Below are positions 27,101 to 35,918 of a DNA stretch of 64,000 nt, piece after piece (the first letter of the stretch is position 1; the number at the start of each line of letters is the position of its first letter). The translations under genes were made by a program, and so were the position numbers. Source of the stretch: Puniceicoccaceae bacterium Marseille-Q1082 (GTDB lineage Bacteria; Verrucomicrobiota; Verrucomicrobiia; Opitutales; Intestinicryptomonadaceae). The notes under the pieces are model-generated. The model searched no databases. It saw only the letters and a list, made by a program, of their open reading frames with translations, and was not told the DNA's origin. The stretch is taken from positions 372,001-436,000 of the forward strand of contig CAJGBI010000002.1 in the NCBI GenBank assembly GCA_904424815.1. The letters run 5' to 3'.

Positions 27101-27962
27101 CGACGCCATACTCAACCACGCGCAGGAACTCGAAAAGGACATGGCCTCCGGACAGGCCAACATGTTCGACCTGCTCGACATGGGAGCCTCGCAAACAGAG
27201 GGCGGCGCCAACAACATAGTGGACACAAACAAGCCGCCAATGTCCGTCGGCGAAAAGCTCCGCCACGAAAAGGAGCTGCTGAGCTTCTACGTCTCAGGGC
27301 ACCCGATGTCCGAATACGCGGGCTTTGACGATGCCCTCGACGACATTCCCTCCCCCGACGCCGCGAGGCGCGTCAAGAAACTGCCGTTCAGGGCGTGCGG
27401 GGTAGTCTCAAACATCGTAAAGCGCCTCACAAAAAAGGACAACAAGCCGTGGTGCTACTTCACGCTTTCGGGGAGGTCGGCGGCGAAAGTATGGCAGATT
27501 AACGTCTTCCCCGCCGCCTACGAAACGTGCGCCGACAAGTTCCGCGAGGGCGACTGCGTGTGCGTGACGGGCGACTGCCGCTCCGACGAAAGCGGCGAAA
27601 CGCGCTTCACGTGCTCGTCGATAGAGCCGATGGAAAGCGCGATTGCGGGCTTCTGCAATTCGGTGGAATGGCTGATAGACCCGTATGCGCTCGCCGACAG
27701 GTTCGTGAAAATCCTCTCCAACTTCGCGCGCGGCGACGGCGAGGGCAGCGACATAAACCACAAGATAAGGGTGAGGGTCGGCAGCGACGAATTCGTCGAG
27801 ATGTCGGACAGAGGAATGGCGAAGACGCGCTTTTCCGCGCCGGCGTTCAAAAGGCTGCGCTCCGAGCCCGCCGTGCTCGCGTTCAAGGCGCACGCGCACC
27901 CAATCCCCCTCCCCGAGCCGAAGTGGAAAGTCGGCGGAAAGCGCGGGGCGTTCCGCAGATAG
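24120..27962 (+). CDS. dnaE: DNA polymerase III subunit alpha (DnaE)
   Basis: The replicative polymerase catalytic subunit, 1280 residues. The N-terminal PHP domain opens with FVHLHVHTDYSVLDG and keeps AITDHGNMCG. The palm has PVGPGRGSGAGCMIAYL and the catalytic PDFDVDFCERRR, and later come KHACGIIIGD and the helix-hairpin-helix region GIGDAAAAAIVRER. An OB-fold region lies at about 1070-1160 (FRACGVVSNIVKRLTKKDNKPW). The length is slightly above the usual 1160, mainly through a longer C-terminus. A weak promoter-like pair TTGACG and TAGAAT with a 19-base spacer lies just ahead of the ATG. Confidence 0.97.
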   Translation: MSNFVHLHVHTDYSVLDGCAKVPVLIDRVKELGMPAVAITDHGNMCGAIDFYQAANKAGVKPIIGMEAYYINGYTLGDDIRELIKSQRDREKSDDIDGIESDPSMLKPENYPKYQIHHKTLLAKNYEGFLNLAKLTSESYARGFYRKPRIDFETLAKYSKGIIALSGCINGVASQYLLYSDYEKAREATAKFLDIFGRENYYIEVQNHFMAADKKVIPGLVKLAREFGLKIVATNDSHYVYKKDASAHDAMLCINTGSLVSDENRMRYPNNEFYIKSREEMETLFPDLPEALDNTVELAERVDIKIPIGENHYPRYEQPADIKYDRDEANFNRILDLYVTKKNEVLKQNGREADFALSDEARRGLMKNGLLLFDLAKKGMMKRYGVDYDHPEAYVPKPGESADRAQMLRDKLDYELSIIVGAGFVDYFLIVYEFINWARERGIPVGPGRGSGAGCMIAYLIKITDIEPIRFNLLFERMLSLERVSPPDFDVDFCERRRQLVIEHVREKYGADRVANIVTYGKLGAKAVVRDLARVNGIPFDRANAIAKMVPDELKMTLKKAVEMSAELRGEIERDPEVRHIFEEGEVIEGMIRQLGKHACGIIIGDQKLDNVVPMMTQEGTLTTQFAKTPVEELGLLKADFLGLKTLTIISDAQDNVRRTRSNGFDIEEVALEDPATFRLLNSGVTVGVFQLESEGMQNLCRRIGLSSFEEIIALIALYRPGPMQFIDQFIEAKKDPSKMHVPHPLLKDLVKETYGVLVYQEQVMMAARIIAGYTLGEADILRRAMGKKKPEVMAKQKAVFVKKAKEFNNMDAPEAEAIFAVLEKFAQYGFNKSHSAAYAMLSYRTAYLKANYPVEFMAALLSSELGNMDKISKFVEACEGINIKVLGPDVNVSREMFTPIIDPSWKPSEDADNMFEKSPGSIRFGLAAIKGIGDAAAAAIVRERDANGPFADIFDFLRRVGMKNINRRVVENLILAGGFDSFGADRGHLIGSLDAILNHAQELEKDMASGQANMFDLLDMGASQTEGGANNIVDTNKPPMSVGEKLRHEKELLSFYVSGHPMSEYAGFDDALDDIPSPDAARRVKKLPFRACGVVSNIVKRLTKKDNKPWCYFTLSGRSAAKVWQINVFPAAYETCADKFREGDCVCVTGDCRSDESGETRFTCSSIEPMESAIAGFCNSVEWLIDPYALADRFVKILSNFARGDGEGSDINHKIRVRVGSDEFVEMSDRGMAKTRFSAPAFKRLRSEPAVLAFKAHAHPIPLPEPKWKVGGKRGAFRR

Positions 27963-28026
27963 CCGCAAAAACCCGCAGAGAAAAAAATTCTCGCAACGCG
28001 CGCGCCGCCCCCCTATCTTCGCGAAA

Positions 28027-29415
28027 ATGGCAAGGTTTGTCGCAACCGCCGCGGCGCTGACATTCGCGTGCGCCGCCTACGGGGCTTCGCGCGTGTACGA
28101 ATACTCTCCGGACGCGCCGCGCTCGGAGAGATTTTCGCTTTCCGTGGACGGGAAGGACTGCCTCGTATATCCGGCGGGCGGAGCGGGAGACGTCGCCCCG
28201 TTCGACGTCGACGGGGGCGCGAGGCTGCGCGTCAAATACTTTGAGGACATAAAAACCGCGTCCGTCCGCCCGCTCTCCAAAAACGTGAAATTTGAAAAGT
28301 CCGGCGCGCGCGAAATCGAATTTTCCATAGACGGCCCGTGCAGGCTCGCGGTTGAAATCAACGGCAGGGAACGCCCGCTATTCGTGTTCGCAAACCCTCC
28401 CGCAAATCCGCCGGCAAAAAGGGCGAACTCCGTCGTATTCCGCGCGGGGGAAATCTACGACGTTGGGCTCGACAAAAAAATAGCCTCCGACACCTCGGTT
28501 GTCGTGGAGGGCGGCGCGATAGTCTACGGCACCTTCGCAGCCGGCGACCCCGAAACCGCCGACCCCACCCGCAACATTTCGCTTTCGGGCAACGGCATAA
28601 TATCCGGCGAAACCATACCCCGCCCGCAGGAGAGGCGCGAAATCACTTTTCTGAAAACGAAGTCGCTCGAAGTGTCCGGAATAACCGTGGTGCACCCGAC
28701 GAACTGGGCTATCGCGCTCTTCGCGTGCGAAGGCGTAAAAATCGACAACGTAAAGGTCGTCAGCGACAGCCCGCGCGACGACGGGATAGACCTCGTTTCC
28801 TGCAAAAACGCGGCAGTCGAAAACTGCTTCCTGCGCACAAGGGACGACTGCATAGCGGTAAAGGCGGGAGTTGACTACGGGGGGATAAAATTCTTTGAAA
28901 CGGGCATCGACGCCTCGTCGGAAAACATCCTCGTCAAAAACTGCTCAATATGGAACGGGATATGGGGCAACGCCCTCGAAATCGGCTTCGAGACGCGCGG
29001 GGACGAAATCAAAAACGTGTCGTTTGAAAACATCGACATTCTGCGCGCGCTCGGCGCGGGCGGAGACGAGGGGGTTTTGACCATACACAACGGCGACCGC
29101 GCAAAAATTTCAAATATCCTATACAAAGACATCCGCGCGGAGGAGGCGGAGGGCTGCGCCGTAAACATCCGCGTTCTGCATTCCAGATATTCGAGGGACA
29201 AAGAGCGCGGCAGCGTCTCGGGCGTGCGGTTTGAAAACGTGTCAATGCGCTCCGAAAAGCCGCTTAAAATAAAAATAGAGGGCTACGGCAAAAATTCCGC
29301 CGTAGAAAATGTGGTTTTTGACAATTTTTCGATAAACTCCGCGCCCTTGAAAGCCGGCGACATTCCGCCGTCCGAATTTGCGAAAAATATCTCCGCGCCG
29401 GCGGGGCGACCTTAA
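28027..29415 (+). CDS. Secreted GH28-like (polygalacturonase family) beta-helix enzyme
   Basis: A 462-residue secreted protein with signal MARFVATAAALTFACAAYGA. The N-terminal 120 residues form a beta-domain and the rest is a right-handed beta-helix. It keeps the GH28 core: SPRDDGIDLVSCKNAAVENC with Asp251, 252 and 255, and RTRDDCIAVK with Asp273 and 274. The His-containing GHG loop of classical polygalacturonases is replaced by GIWGNALEIG, as in more distant exo-acting members. Pectin or rhamnogalacturonan fragments are likely substrates, though not proven. The gene directly follows dnaE, with the EF-hand-like gene 21 bases downstream. Confidence 0.75.
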   Translation: MARFVATAAALTFACAAYGASRVYEYSPDAPRSERFSLSVDGKDCLVYPAGGAGDVAPFDVDGGARLRVKYFEDIKTASVRPLSKNVKFEKSGAREIEFSIDGPCRLAVEINGRERPLFVFANPPANPPAKRANSVVFRAGEIYDVGLDKKIASDTSVVVEGGAIVYGTFAAGDPETADPTRNISLSGNGIISGETIPRPQERREITFLKTKSLEVSGITVVHPTNWAIALFACEGVKIDNVKVVSDSPRDDGIDLVSCKNAAVENCFLRTRDDCIAVKAGVDYGGIKFFETGIDASSENILVKNCSIWNGIWGNALEIGFETRGDEIKNVSFENIDILRALGAGGDEGVLTIHNGDRAKISNILYKDIRAEEAEGCAVNIRVLHSRYSRDKERGSVSGVRFENVSMRSEKPLKIKIEGYGKNSAVENVVFDNFSINSAPLKAGDIPPSEFAKNISAPAGRP

Positions 29416-29436
29416 AAATCCGAAACCGTAAAAAAT

Positions 29437-31629
29437 ATGAACCAGAAAAACTCCGGAACGCGCAAGTGGAAATTTTTCAGGGCGGGCGGAACCTTCCAGC
29501 CCTCGATAGAGACAGGCGCCGACATCGCGGCCATAGGCGGGCTCGACATGAAGCTGTGGGCGGCGCTCAGCTGCCCCGCGCGCGGCCTGTTCTTCGACCA
29601 GAAAACCCTCGACTTTATCGACGCCGATTCCGACGGGCGCATAAGGCGCGACGACATCGTTGCCGCCTGCCGCTGGGCGTGCTCCGCCCTCAAAAATCCG
29701 GACGCGCTGACGGAGGGCTCGGATTCCCTGAAACTCTCGGACATCGACGAATCCTCCGAAACCGGAGCGCGGCTCTTGGGCTGCGCGCGGGAGATTCTGG
29801 AAAATATCGGAAGAAAGGGCGGCGGCTCCATATCGGTCTCCGACTTCGACGACAGGGAAAAAATATTCGCGGGCACGCCGTTCAACGCAGACGGGATAAT
29901 CACCGCCCTCTCTTGCGGGGAAGACGCGGAGCTCGCAAACGCGCTCGCCGCGGTGGTCGCCGCGTGCGGGGCGAAAGCCGACCGCTCGGGGCTCGGCGGC
30001 GCGGACGCGGAGGCCGTTGAAAAATTCTTCGCGCTCAGGGACGAATTTTTGAAGTGGGAAGCCGCTCCGAAATCCGACCCGTCCATATTGCCGCTCGGCG
30101 GCGGCACGGAGAAAGCCTACGCCGCGCTCTCCGCCATAGCGGGAAAAATCGACGATTATTTCGCGCGCGCGGCGGTGGCGGCGTTCGACCCCGCCGCAGA
30201 GGCCGCGGTCGGCGTGCGCGTTTCGCAGATAGAGGAAATCTTCGCGTCGGCGCAAAACGGCGCGGATTCCGCCGAGAAGCTAAGAGCCCTGCCGCTCGCG
30301 AAAATTTCCGGAGGCGGCCTGCCGCTCGGCGGCGCGGCAAATCCCGCATTTTCCTCCGAGCTGAAAGACTTTGCCGAACTCTGCGCCGCGCCGGTTCTCG
30401 GGAAGCCCGCAACGGTTCTCTCCCGTGGCGACTGGGAAAAAATCAAGTCCGCCTTCGCGCCCTACGCGGCGTGGGAGGCCGCGCGCCCCGACAACGCCGT
30501 CGCCGCCCTCGGCGCGGAGGCGCTCGGAAAAATTCCCGAAAGCGCGCGGGAAAAACTGCTCGGGCTAATAGCGAAAGACGCAGCCACTTGCGGGCACGCC
30601 GGCAACGTGGACGACCTCGAAAAGCTCGTCCGCCTCAACAAAAACCTCGCCGAGCTGCTTCGCAACTTCGTGAACTTCGGAGCGTTTTACAACGGCGAAA
30701 ACGAAGCCATATTCCAGTACGGGCGCCTGTTCATCGACAGCCGCGACTGCGGGCTATGCATAAAAGTGGAGGATGCCGCGTCGCACTCCGCGCTGGCAGC
30801 GTCGAGCTACGGATACCTTCTGTACTGCGCGTGCAGGCGCAAGGGGGAGCCCGACATCTGCATTGTCGCGGTCGTGACGGCGGGGGATTCCGACAATCTC
30901 GCCGTCGGGCGCAACGGGGTGTTTTACGACAGGTTCGGGCGCGACTGGGACGCGACGGTCGTCAAGATAGTCCAGAACCCCATCGGGCTCGGGCAGGCGT
31001 TCTGGTCGCCCTACAAGCGCATCGTGAAGTGGGCGAGCGAACAGATAGCCAAGCGCGCGTCCGCCGCGGACGCCAAGGCAATCGGCGGGCTGGAAGCTGC
31101 CGCCCAGTCTCCGAAAACGGAGGTTAAAAAGATAGACGTGGGAACAGTCGCCGCGTTGGGGGTGGCGGTCGGCGGCATAACGACCGCTTTCGGAATGGTT
31201 CTCGACGCGTTTTTCAGCCTCGGGTACTGGATACCGCTGGGAATAGTCGGGATGGTTCTCGCCATTTCCGTGCCGTCGATGATAGTGGCGGGCCTCAAAC
31301 TCCGAATGAGGTCGCTCGCCCCGATTCTGGACGCCAACGGCTGGGCGGTAAACTGCAAGGCCTCCGTCAGCGCGCTCTTCGGCAGCCGCCTGACGCGGCT
31401 GGCGAACGCCGCTCTCGCTGCGGGGGCAAAGCCGAAATTCGGGAAAGTTAAAATATTTTTCGCGGCGGCGGCCGCCGCCGCAATATGCGCGCTTGCCGCG
31501 TGGTGCGGCGGCGCGCTCGAAAGGCCGTTCGGAATGCCCGCGCCCAAATGGTCGCCATTCGCGCCAAAGGCGGGGGCGCCCGCTGCGGAGCGCCCCGCGC
31601 CGGAACGCGCGGGCGCCGACGCAAAATAG
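29437..31629 (+). CDS. Large EF-hand-like membrane protein of unknown function
   Basis: I do not recognise the family. The 730-residue protein has no signal peptide. Residues about 53-66 hold DADSDGRIRRDD, a canonical calcium-binding EF-hand loop, and a second acidic segment follows (SVSDFDDREKIF). The middle is Ala/Gly/Leu-rich and helical. Residues about 420-520 are a compact soluble domain (NGENEAIFQYGRLFID, CIVAVVTAGDSDNLAVGRNG). Three hydrophobic helices lie near the C-terminus (VAALGVAVGGITTAFGMVL, LGYWIPLGIVGMVLAI, FFAAAAAAAICALAAW), followed by a Pro/Ala-rich tail. It is 15 bases upstream of the SBF transporter and probably co-transcribed with it. Confidence 0.7.
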   Translation: MNQKNSGTRKWKFFRAGGTFQPSIETGADIAAIGGLDMKLWAALSCPARGLFFDQKTLDFIDADSDGRIRRDDIVAACRWACSALKNPDALTEGSDSLKLSDIDESSETGARLLGCAREILENIGRKGGGSISVSDFDDREKIFAGTPFNADGIITALSCGEDAELANALAAVVAACGAKADRSGLGGADAEAVEKFFALRDEFLKWEAAPKSDPSILPLGGGTEKAYAALSAIAGKIDDYFARAAVAAFDPAAEAAVGVRVSQIEEIFASAQNGADSAEKLRALPLAKISGGGLPLGGAANPAFSSELKDFAELCAAPVLGKPATVLSRGDWEKIKSAFAPYAAWEAARPDNAVAALGAEALGKIPESAREKLLGLIAKDAATCGHAGNVDDLEKLVRLNKNLAELLRNFVNFGAFYNGENEAIFQYGRLFIDSRDCGLCIKVEDAASHSALAASSYGYLLYCACRRKGEPDICIVAVVTAGDSDNLAVGRNGVFYDRFGRDWDATVVKIVQNPIGLGQAFWSPYKRIVKWASEQIAKRASAADAKAIGGLEAAAQSPKTEVKKIDVGTVAALGVAVGGITTAFGMVLDAFFSLGYWIPLGIVGMVLAISVPSMIVAGLKLRMRSLAPILDANGWAVNCKASVSALFGSRLTRLANAALAAGAKPKFGKVKIFFAAAAAAAICALAAWCGGALERPFGMPAPKWSPFAPKAGAPAAERPAPERAGADAK

Positions 31630-31644
31630 CCGGAGGGATACCGC

Positions 31645-32637
31645 ATGGATTTTCTGAAAAAAATAGGGCTCGAGCCCTTCATAATAATGCTGTTCGCCTC
31701 GATTCTCCTCGCGTACATATATCCCCCGCTGGGAATGGAGCGCGAGGCCGGAGTGTCGCTCGGCGACATCGCAAACTGGGGGGTATCCTTCATATTCTTC
31801 TTTTACGGAATGCGGCTCAACCGCGAAAAACTCAAATCGGGGCTCGTAAACGTGCGCCTGCACATTCTCGTCCACGCCTCGACATTCCTGCTGTTTCCGC
31901 TGATAATGCTCGCCGCGATGTGGGCCGGCGGCGCGTTCGGCGCGAAGGGCAACGGCTACTACCTGTGGATGGGCGCCTTTTTTCTGGCAACCCTGCCCTC
32001 AACCGTCTCGTCGTCGGTCGTGATGGTATCGATAGCGGGCGGCAACATGGCCGCCGCTATATTCAACGCGAGCGTCTCCAGCCTGATAGGGGTATTCGTC
32101 ACGCCGCTCTGGATGGGGCTTTTCCTCGAAAACATTGACGGCGCCCACAACCTCGGGGACGTGATTTTGAAGCTCGTCGTGCAGGTTCTCCTCCCCGTCG
32201 TGGCGGGCGGGCTGCTCAACCCAAAATTCGGCCGGTTCGCGGAAAAATACAAAAAAGCCCTGCGCATGTTCGACGAGACTGTCATACTGCTGATTGTCTA
32301 TACCTCGTTCTGCGACTCCTTCCGCAAAAAGATGTTCGAGGGATTCTCCGCCGCCGAAATAATCGAGCTGTCCGCGGCGATGGTCGCCCTGTTCTTCGCC
32401 GCCTACGGAATAATATGGTGCGCCTGCCGCGCCATGAAATTCAACCGCGAAGACGCAATCACCGCGCTGTTCTGCGGCTCGAAAAAATCTCTCGTGCACG
32501 GTTCGGTGATGAGCAAGGTGCTCTTTTCAAATCCGGCGATAATCGGGGTGGTGCTGCTGCCGACAATGCTATACCACGCATACCAGCTCATAATAGTCTC
32601 AATAATCGCAAAGAAAATGGGCGAAAAGCGCGGATAA
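31645..32637 (+). CDS. SBF-like (bile acid:sodium symporter family) transporter
   Basis: An inner-membrane transporter of 330 residues with about ten hydrophobic helices, in the SBF-like/YfeH group. Features include GVSFIFFFYGMRLNREKLKSG after the second helix, FFLATLPSTVSSSVVMVSIAGGN in the crossing region, and CGSKKSLVHGSVMSKVLF in the second half, all matching that family. Bile-acid transport itself is not shown; relatives carry various organic anions. GGAGG lies 9 bases before the ATG, one of the few strong ribosome sites here. Confidence 0.82.
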   Translation: MDFLKKIGLEPFIIMLFASILLAYIYPPLGMEREAGVSLGDIANWGVSFIFFFYGMRLNREKLKSGLVNVRLHILVHASTFLLFPLIMLAAMWAGGAFGAKGNGYYLWMGAFFLATLPSTVSSSVVMVSIAGGNMAAAIFNASVSSLIGVFVTPLWMGLFLENIDGAHNLGDVILKLVVQVLLPVVAGGLLNPKFGRFAEKYKKALRMFDETVILLIVYTSFCDSFRKKMFEGFSAAEIIELSAAMVALFFAAYGIIWCACRAMKFNREDAITALFCGSKKSLVHGSVMSKVLFSNPAIIGVVLLPTMLYHAYQLIIVSIIAKKMGEKRG

Positions 32638-32771
32638 AACCGCGCCGGGGCGTGGCGGCGAATTCCAAAGGCGCTTCCGACAGGCAGGGGGCGCAGGGCG
32701 GAAATCCCCGCGCCCGAAAATTAAAAGGCTTGCGGGCGCCCGCGCTTTGGGCAATACTCGGCTTTCAAATC

Positions 32772-33818
32772 ATGAACGGTTCCAAAAAGATTTTAATACT
32801 CGGGGTCAACGGCTTCATAGGCTCGTCGCTGGCCTGGAAAATCCTGAAAAAGACGAACTGGACGGTCGTCGGCGCGGACCTGGCGTCGAACAAAATCCAA
32901 AACTGCCTCGGGCGCGAGCGGTTTGAATTCCACCAAAAGGACATCGTGAAAGACGCCGAATGGGTCGAGGGGCAGATAGCCGCGTGCGACACCGTCGTGC
33001 CCCTTGTGGCGATAGCCACCCCCGCCCTCTACGTCAAAGACCCCCTGCGCGTATACGGCCTCGACTACGAGGCGAACGCGGACATCGTAAAGAAGTGCGC
33101 AAAGCACGGGAAGCGCATAGTCTTCCCGTCCACCTCCGAAGTGTACGGCATGTGCCCCGACGAGAGGTTTGACGAATGCAAATCCCCGCTCGTGCTCGGG
33201 CCGATAGCCGAGGAGCGCTGGATATACTCCTGCATAAAGCAGATGCTCGACCGCGTGATATGGGCTTACGGGAAGCACGAGGGGCTCAAATTCACGCTTT
33301 TCAGGCCCTTCAATTTCATAGGCCCGAAGCTCGACGACATATCGTCGCCCAAAGAGGGCTCGTCGCGCGTGCTGACGCAGTTCGCGCACAACATAATGAA
33401 CCAAAAGCCCGTGATGCTCGTTGACGGCGGGGCGCAAAAGCGCAGCTTCACCTTCATCGACGACGGCGTCGAGTGCATTTTGAAAATTCTCGAAAACAAG
33501 GACGGATGCGCCGACGGAAAAATATTCAACATCGGCAACCCCGACATGGAGTTCTCCATACGCGAGCTCGCCGAAATGCTCGTCGAACTCTTCGGAGAAT
33601 ATCCGGAATACGCAGAAGCCGCAAAGAAGGCGGTATTGAAGGACATCCCCGCCAGGGAATACTACGGCGAGGGATACGCCGACGTGGCGCGGCGCGTCCC
33701 CTCGATAAAGGCGGCGGAGGAAATCCTCGGCTGGAAGCCGAAAACCGACCTCCGCACGGCCCTCAAACTGACCCTCGACTACCACATTCTGAAAAAGGAC
33801 TACGAGCTGCTCGGCTGA
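32772..33818 (+). CDS. ArnA-dehydrogenase-like UDP-glucuronate decarboxylating enzyme
   Basis: A 348-residue short-chain dehydrogenase/epimerase closely matching the C-terminal half of ArnA. The NAD motif is GVNGFIGSSL and the active-site region PSTSEVYGMCPDE holds the Ser-Glu pair used by ArnA. YSCIKQMLDRVIWAYGKHEGLKFTLFRPFN and GGAQKRSFTFIDDG keep the catalytic Arg. In the known pathway this domain oxidises and decarboxylates UDP-glucuronate to the 4-keto pentose used for aminoarabinose on lipid A. The formyltransferase half of ArnA is absent. Start 32772 is chosen because the upstream open frame has no protein character. The next gene, 21 bases on, is arnD-like. Confidence 0.85.
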   Translation: MNGSKKILILGVNGFIGSSLAWKILKKTNWTVVGADLASNKIQNCLGRERFEFHQKDIVKDAEWVEGQIAACDTVVPLVAIATPALYVKDPLRVYGLDYEANADIVKKCAKHGKRIVFPSTSEVYGMCPDERFDECKSPLVLGPIAEERWIYSCIKQMLDRVIWAYGKHEGLKFTLFRPFNFIGPKLDDISSPKEGSSRVLTQFAHNIMNQKPVMLVDGGAQKRSFTFIDDGVECILKILENKDGCADGKIFNIGNPDMEFSIRELAEMLVELFGEYPEYAEAAKKAVLKDIPAREYYGEGYADVARRVPSIKAAEEILGWKPKTDLRTALKLTLDYHILKKDYELLG

Positions 33819-33839
33819 CGCGCCGGCGGGCTCCCGCGC

Positions 33840-34748
33840 ATGAAACTCGCCATAAAAATAGACGTAGACACATACCGCGGCACGCGGGACGGCGTTCCCG
33901 CGCTCGCGAAGCTGCTCAAAAAGCGCGCCGTTCCGGCGACTTTCCTGTTCTCATTCGGCCCCGACAACACGGGCAAGGCCCTGCGCCGGATTTTCCGGAA
34001 GGGATTTTTGAAAAAATGCCTGCGCTCCAACGTCGCCGGCAACTACGGGATAAGGACGCTGCTGTATGGCACGCTGCTGCCCGCGCCGAAAATCGCGCGC
34101 CTGTGCTCGGCGCAGATGGCGGCGGCCGCAAGCGACGGCTTCGAGTGCGGAATCCACTGCTGGGACCACTTCAAGTGGCAGGACTACCTGTTCGCAATGC
34201 GCGACACCGAAATCGAGGCGGAATTCTCAAATGCGCGCGCGGAATTCGAAAAGGTGTTCGGCGCGGAGGCCAAGTGCTGCGGCGCCCCGGGCTGGCAGAT
34301 TTCCCCCGCCGCGCTCGAAGTCGAAGACGCGGCAAACCTCCTGTACGCCTCCGACGTCCGCGGGGAATTTCCGTTCATACCCAAAATGGGCGGGCGGACT
34401 TTCAAGACAATCCAGATTCCGTCGACACTCCCGACGCTCGACGAAGTTCTCGGGACGGTGAAAATCGGGGAGGTCGCCGAAATGCACTTCGCCGCCATGC
34501 GCGAGCGGGAATACTCGGTGCTTACGGCGCACGCGGAGCTCGAGGGAATGGCGTACCTTGAATGGTTCGACAAATTCATCTCCGAAGCCCGCGGCAGGGG
34601 CGTGGAGTTTTATCCGCTCGAAGCCCGCGCGCGGGAGCTTTCCGCAAACCGGTCGCAGCTGCCCGTCTGCGAAATCGAAATGTCGCCGTTCCCGGGCAGG
34701 AGCGGGCTGCTCGCCGTACAGAAACCCCAAACACAAGCTCCGCGATGA
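33840..34748 (+). CDS. arnD: ArnD-like deformylase (polysaccharide deacetylase family)
   Basis: A 302-residue NodB-fold deacetylase. The start MKLAIKIDVDTYRGTRDGVPAL and the stretch FLFSFGPDNTGKALRRIFR match ArnD closely; metal ligands are expected in IDVDT and GIHCWDHFKWQ. ArnD removes the formyl group from 4-deoxy-4-formamido-L-arabinose carried on undecaprenyl phosphate, at the periplasmic side. It follows the ArnA-dehydrogenase gene, which supports the same pathway. The stop overlaps the Sel1-gene start (ATGA, 34745-34748). Confidence 0.83.
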   Translation: MKLAIKIDVDTYRGTRDGVPALAKLLKKRAVPATFLFSFGPDNTGKALRRIFRKGFLKKCLRSNVAGNYGIRTLLYGTLLPAPKIARLCSAQMAAAASDGFECGIHCWDHFKWQDYLFAMRDTEIEAEFSNARAEFEKVFGAEAKCCGAPGWQISPAALEVEDAANLLYASDVRGEFPFIPKMGGRTFKTIQIPSTLPTLDEVLGTVKIGEVAEMHFAAMREREYSVLTAHAELEGMAYLEWFDKFISEARGRGVEFYPLEARARELSANRSQLPVCEIEMSPFPGRSGLLAVQKPQTQAPR

Positions 34749-35869
34749 AAAAGATTATCCTCGCCCTCGCCATATCGGCGATCTCATCCGCCGCTTTCGC
34801 GGACGGATCCGACATAGAAAAAATAAGGGCCAAAGCCGACTCCGGAGACGCCCAGTCGCAGTTAGCGCTCGGGGTGTTGTACGCCTCGGGACAGGGTGGA
34901 GTGGAAAAAAATCCGGCGCTTGCGCTCGAGTACGTCAAGGCGGCGGCGGAAAGCGGATTTGCGCCCGCGCAGACATTCCTCGGGTGCGCGTACGCCGAGG
35001 GCAAAATCGTCCCGCGAGACATGAACGCCGCCGTGCGCTGGCGCGAGCTCGGCGCCAAAAACGGCTCGCCCGCCGACAAATGGTCGCTCGGCAACGCCTT
35101 CCTCTACGGCTACCTCGTCCCAAAAGACCAGATCAAGGCGGTTTACTGGATAACCCAGTCCGCAAACGAGGGGCATGCGGAGTCAATTTTGAAGCTCGTG
35201 GAAATCTATAAAAACCTCGAAAGGCCCAAAGACGAAAAAATGTGGGCGCGCAAATACGCCCAGCTCGAAATCGCCGCCGCCCAGAAGGGCAACGTCGGCG
35301 CGATGACATCGGTAGCCTCGCAGTACATGAGCGGCAAGGGCGGGCTGGAGCGCAACAGGGCGCAGGCGATCTACTGGTACAAAAAGGCCGCCGACCTCGG
35401 CGGCAGGGAGGCGATGGAAAAAATCGCGCAGATGTACGCCAAGGGCAGGTTCCTGCCGAAAAATCCGGAAAAGGCGCAATTCTATTTTGAAAAGCTCGCG
35501 GCGGAGGACAACGCGTACTGCTTCAAAATCTCGTCGTTTTACGCGGACGGTTCAAACGGATTTCCGCGCGACGACGCGATGTCCACAAAATGGCTCGAGC
35601 GCGGCGCGCAAAACGCCGACGACTCCACCAAGCTCTATGTCGCGTGGCGCTTCTGGAAGGGCTTCGAGACGCCGAAAGACCCCGAAAGGGCGAAGTACTG
35701 GTGCGCGAAAGTCGCGGAAAACGCGCCGAAGGGCGAGGCCGCCGAGCGCGCGATATTCGGGGCGTTCAGGGTAGCCGAAAAGATGGCGGAGGACATCTCC
35801 CAAAACGTTCCCCCTCCCGAAAACTTCGGCAAATACTACGCGCAGCACTCGAGCATAAGGCGCCGCTGA
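34745..35869 (+). CDS. Secreted Sel1-repeat protein
   Basis: A 374-residue protein with signal MKKIILALAISAISSAAFA and at least seven Sel1-type repeats of about 36 residues (for example AQSQLALGVLYASGQGGVEKNPALALEY, then AMTSVASQYMSGKGGLERNRAQAIYWYKKAADLG). Such alpha-helical solenoids bind other proteins in envelope processes. Its start overlaps the arnD stop by four bases (ATGA), so it is coupled to the ArnA/ArnD pair; whether it serves that pathway is an inference. Confidence 0.85.
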   Translation: MKKIILALAISAISSAAFADGSDIEKIRAKADSGDAQSQLALGVLYASGQGGVEKNPALALEYVKAAAESGFAPAQTFLGCAYAEGKIVPRDMNAAVRWRELGAKNGSPADKWSLGNAFLYGYLVPKDQIKAVYWITQSANEGHAESILKLVEIYKNLERPKDEKMWARKYAQLEIAAAQKGNVGAMTSVASQYMSGKGGLERNRAQAIYWYKKAADLGGREAMEKIAQMYAKGRFLPKNPEKAQFYFEKLAAEDNAYCFKISSFYADGSNGFPRDDAMSTKWLERGAQNADDSTKLYVAWRFWKGFETPKDPERAKYWCAKVAENAPKGEAAERAIFGAFRVAEKMAEDISQNVPPPENFGKYYAQHSSIRRR

Positions 35870-35918
35870 GCCGCCGGAAAAAGATCCAGCGAAAACCGGA
35901 GCGGGACGGCAATTTATT

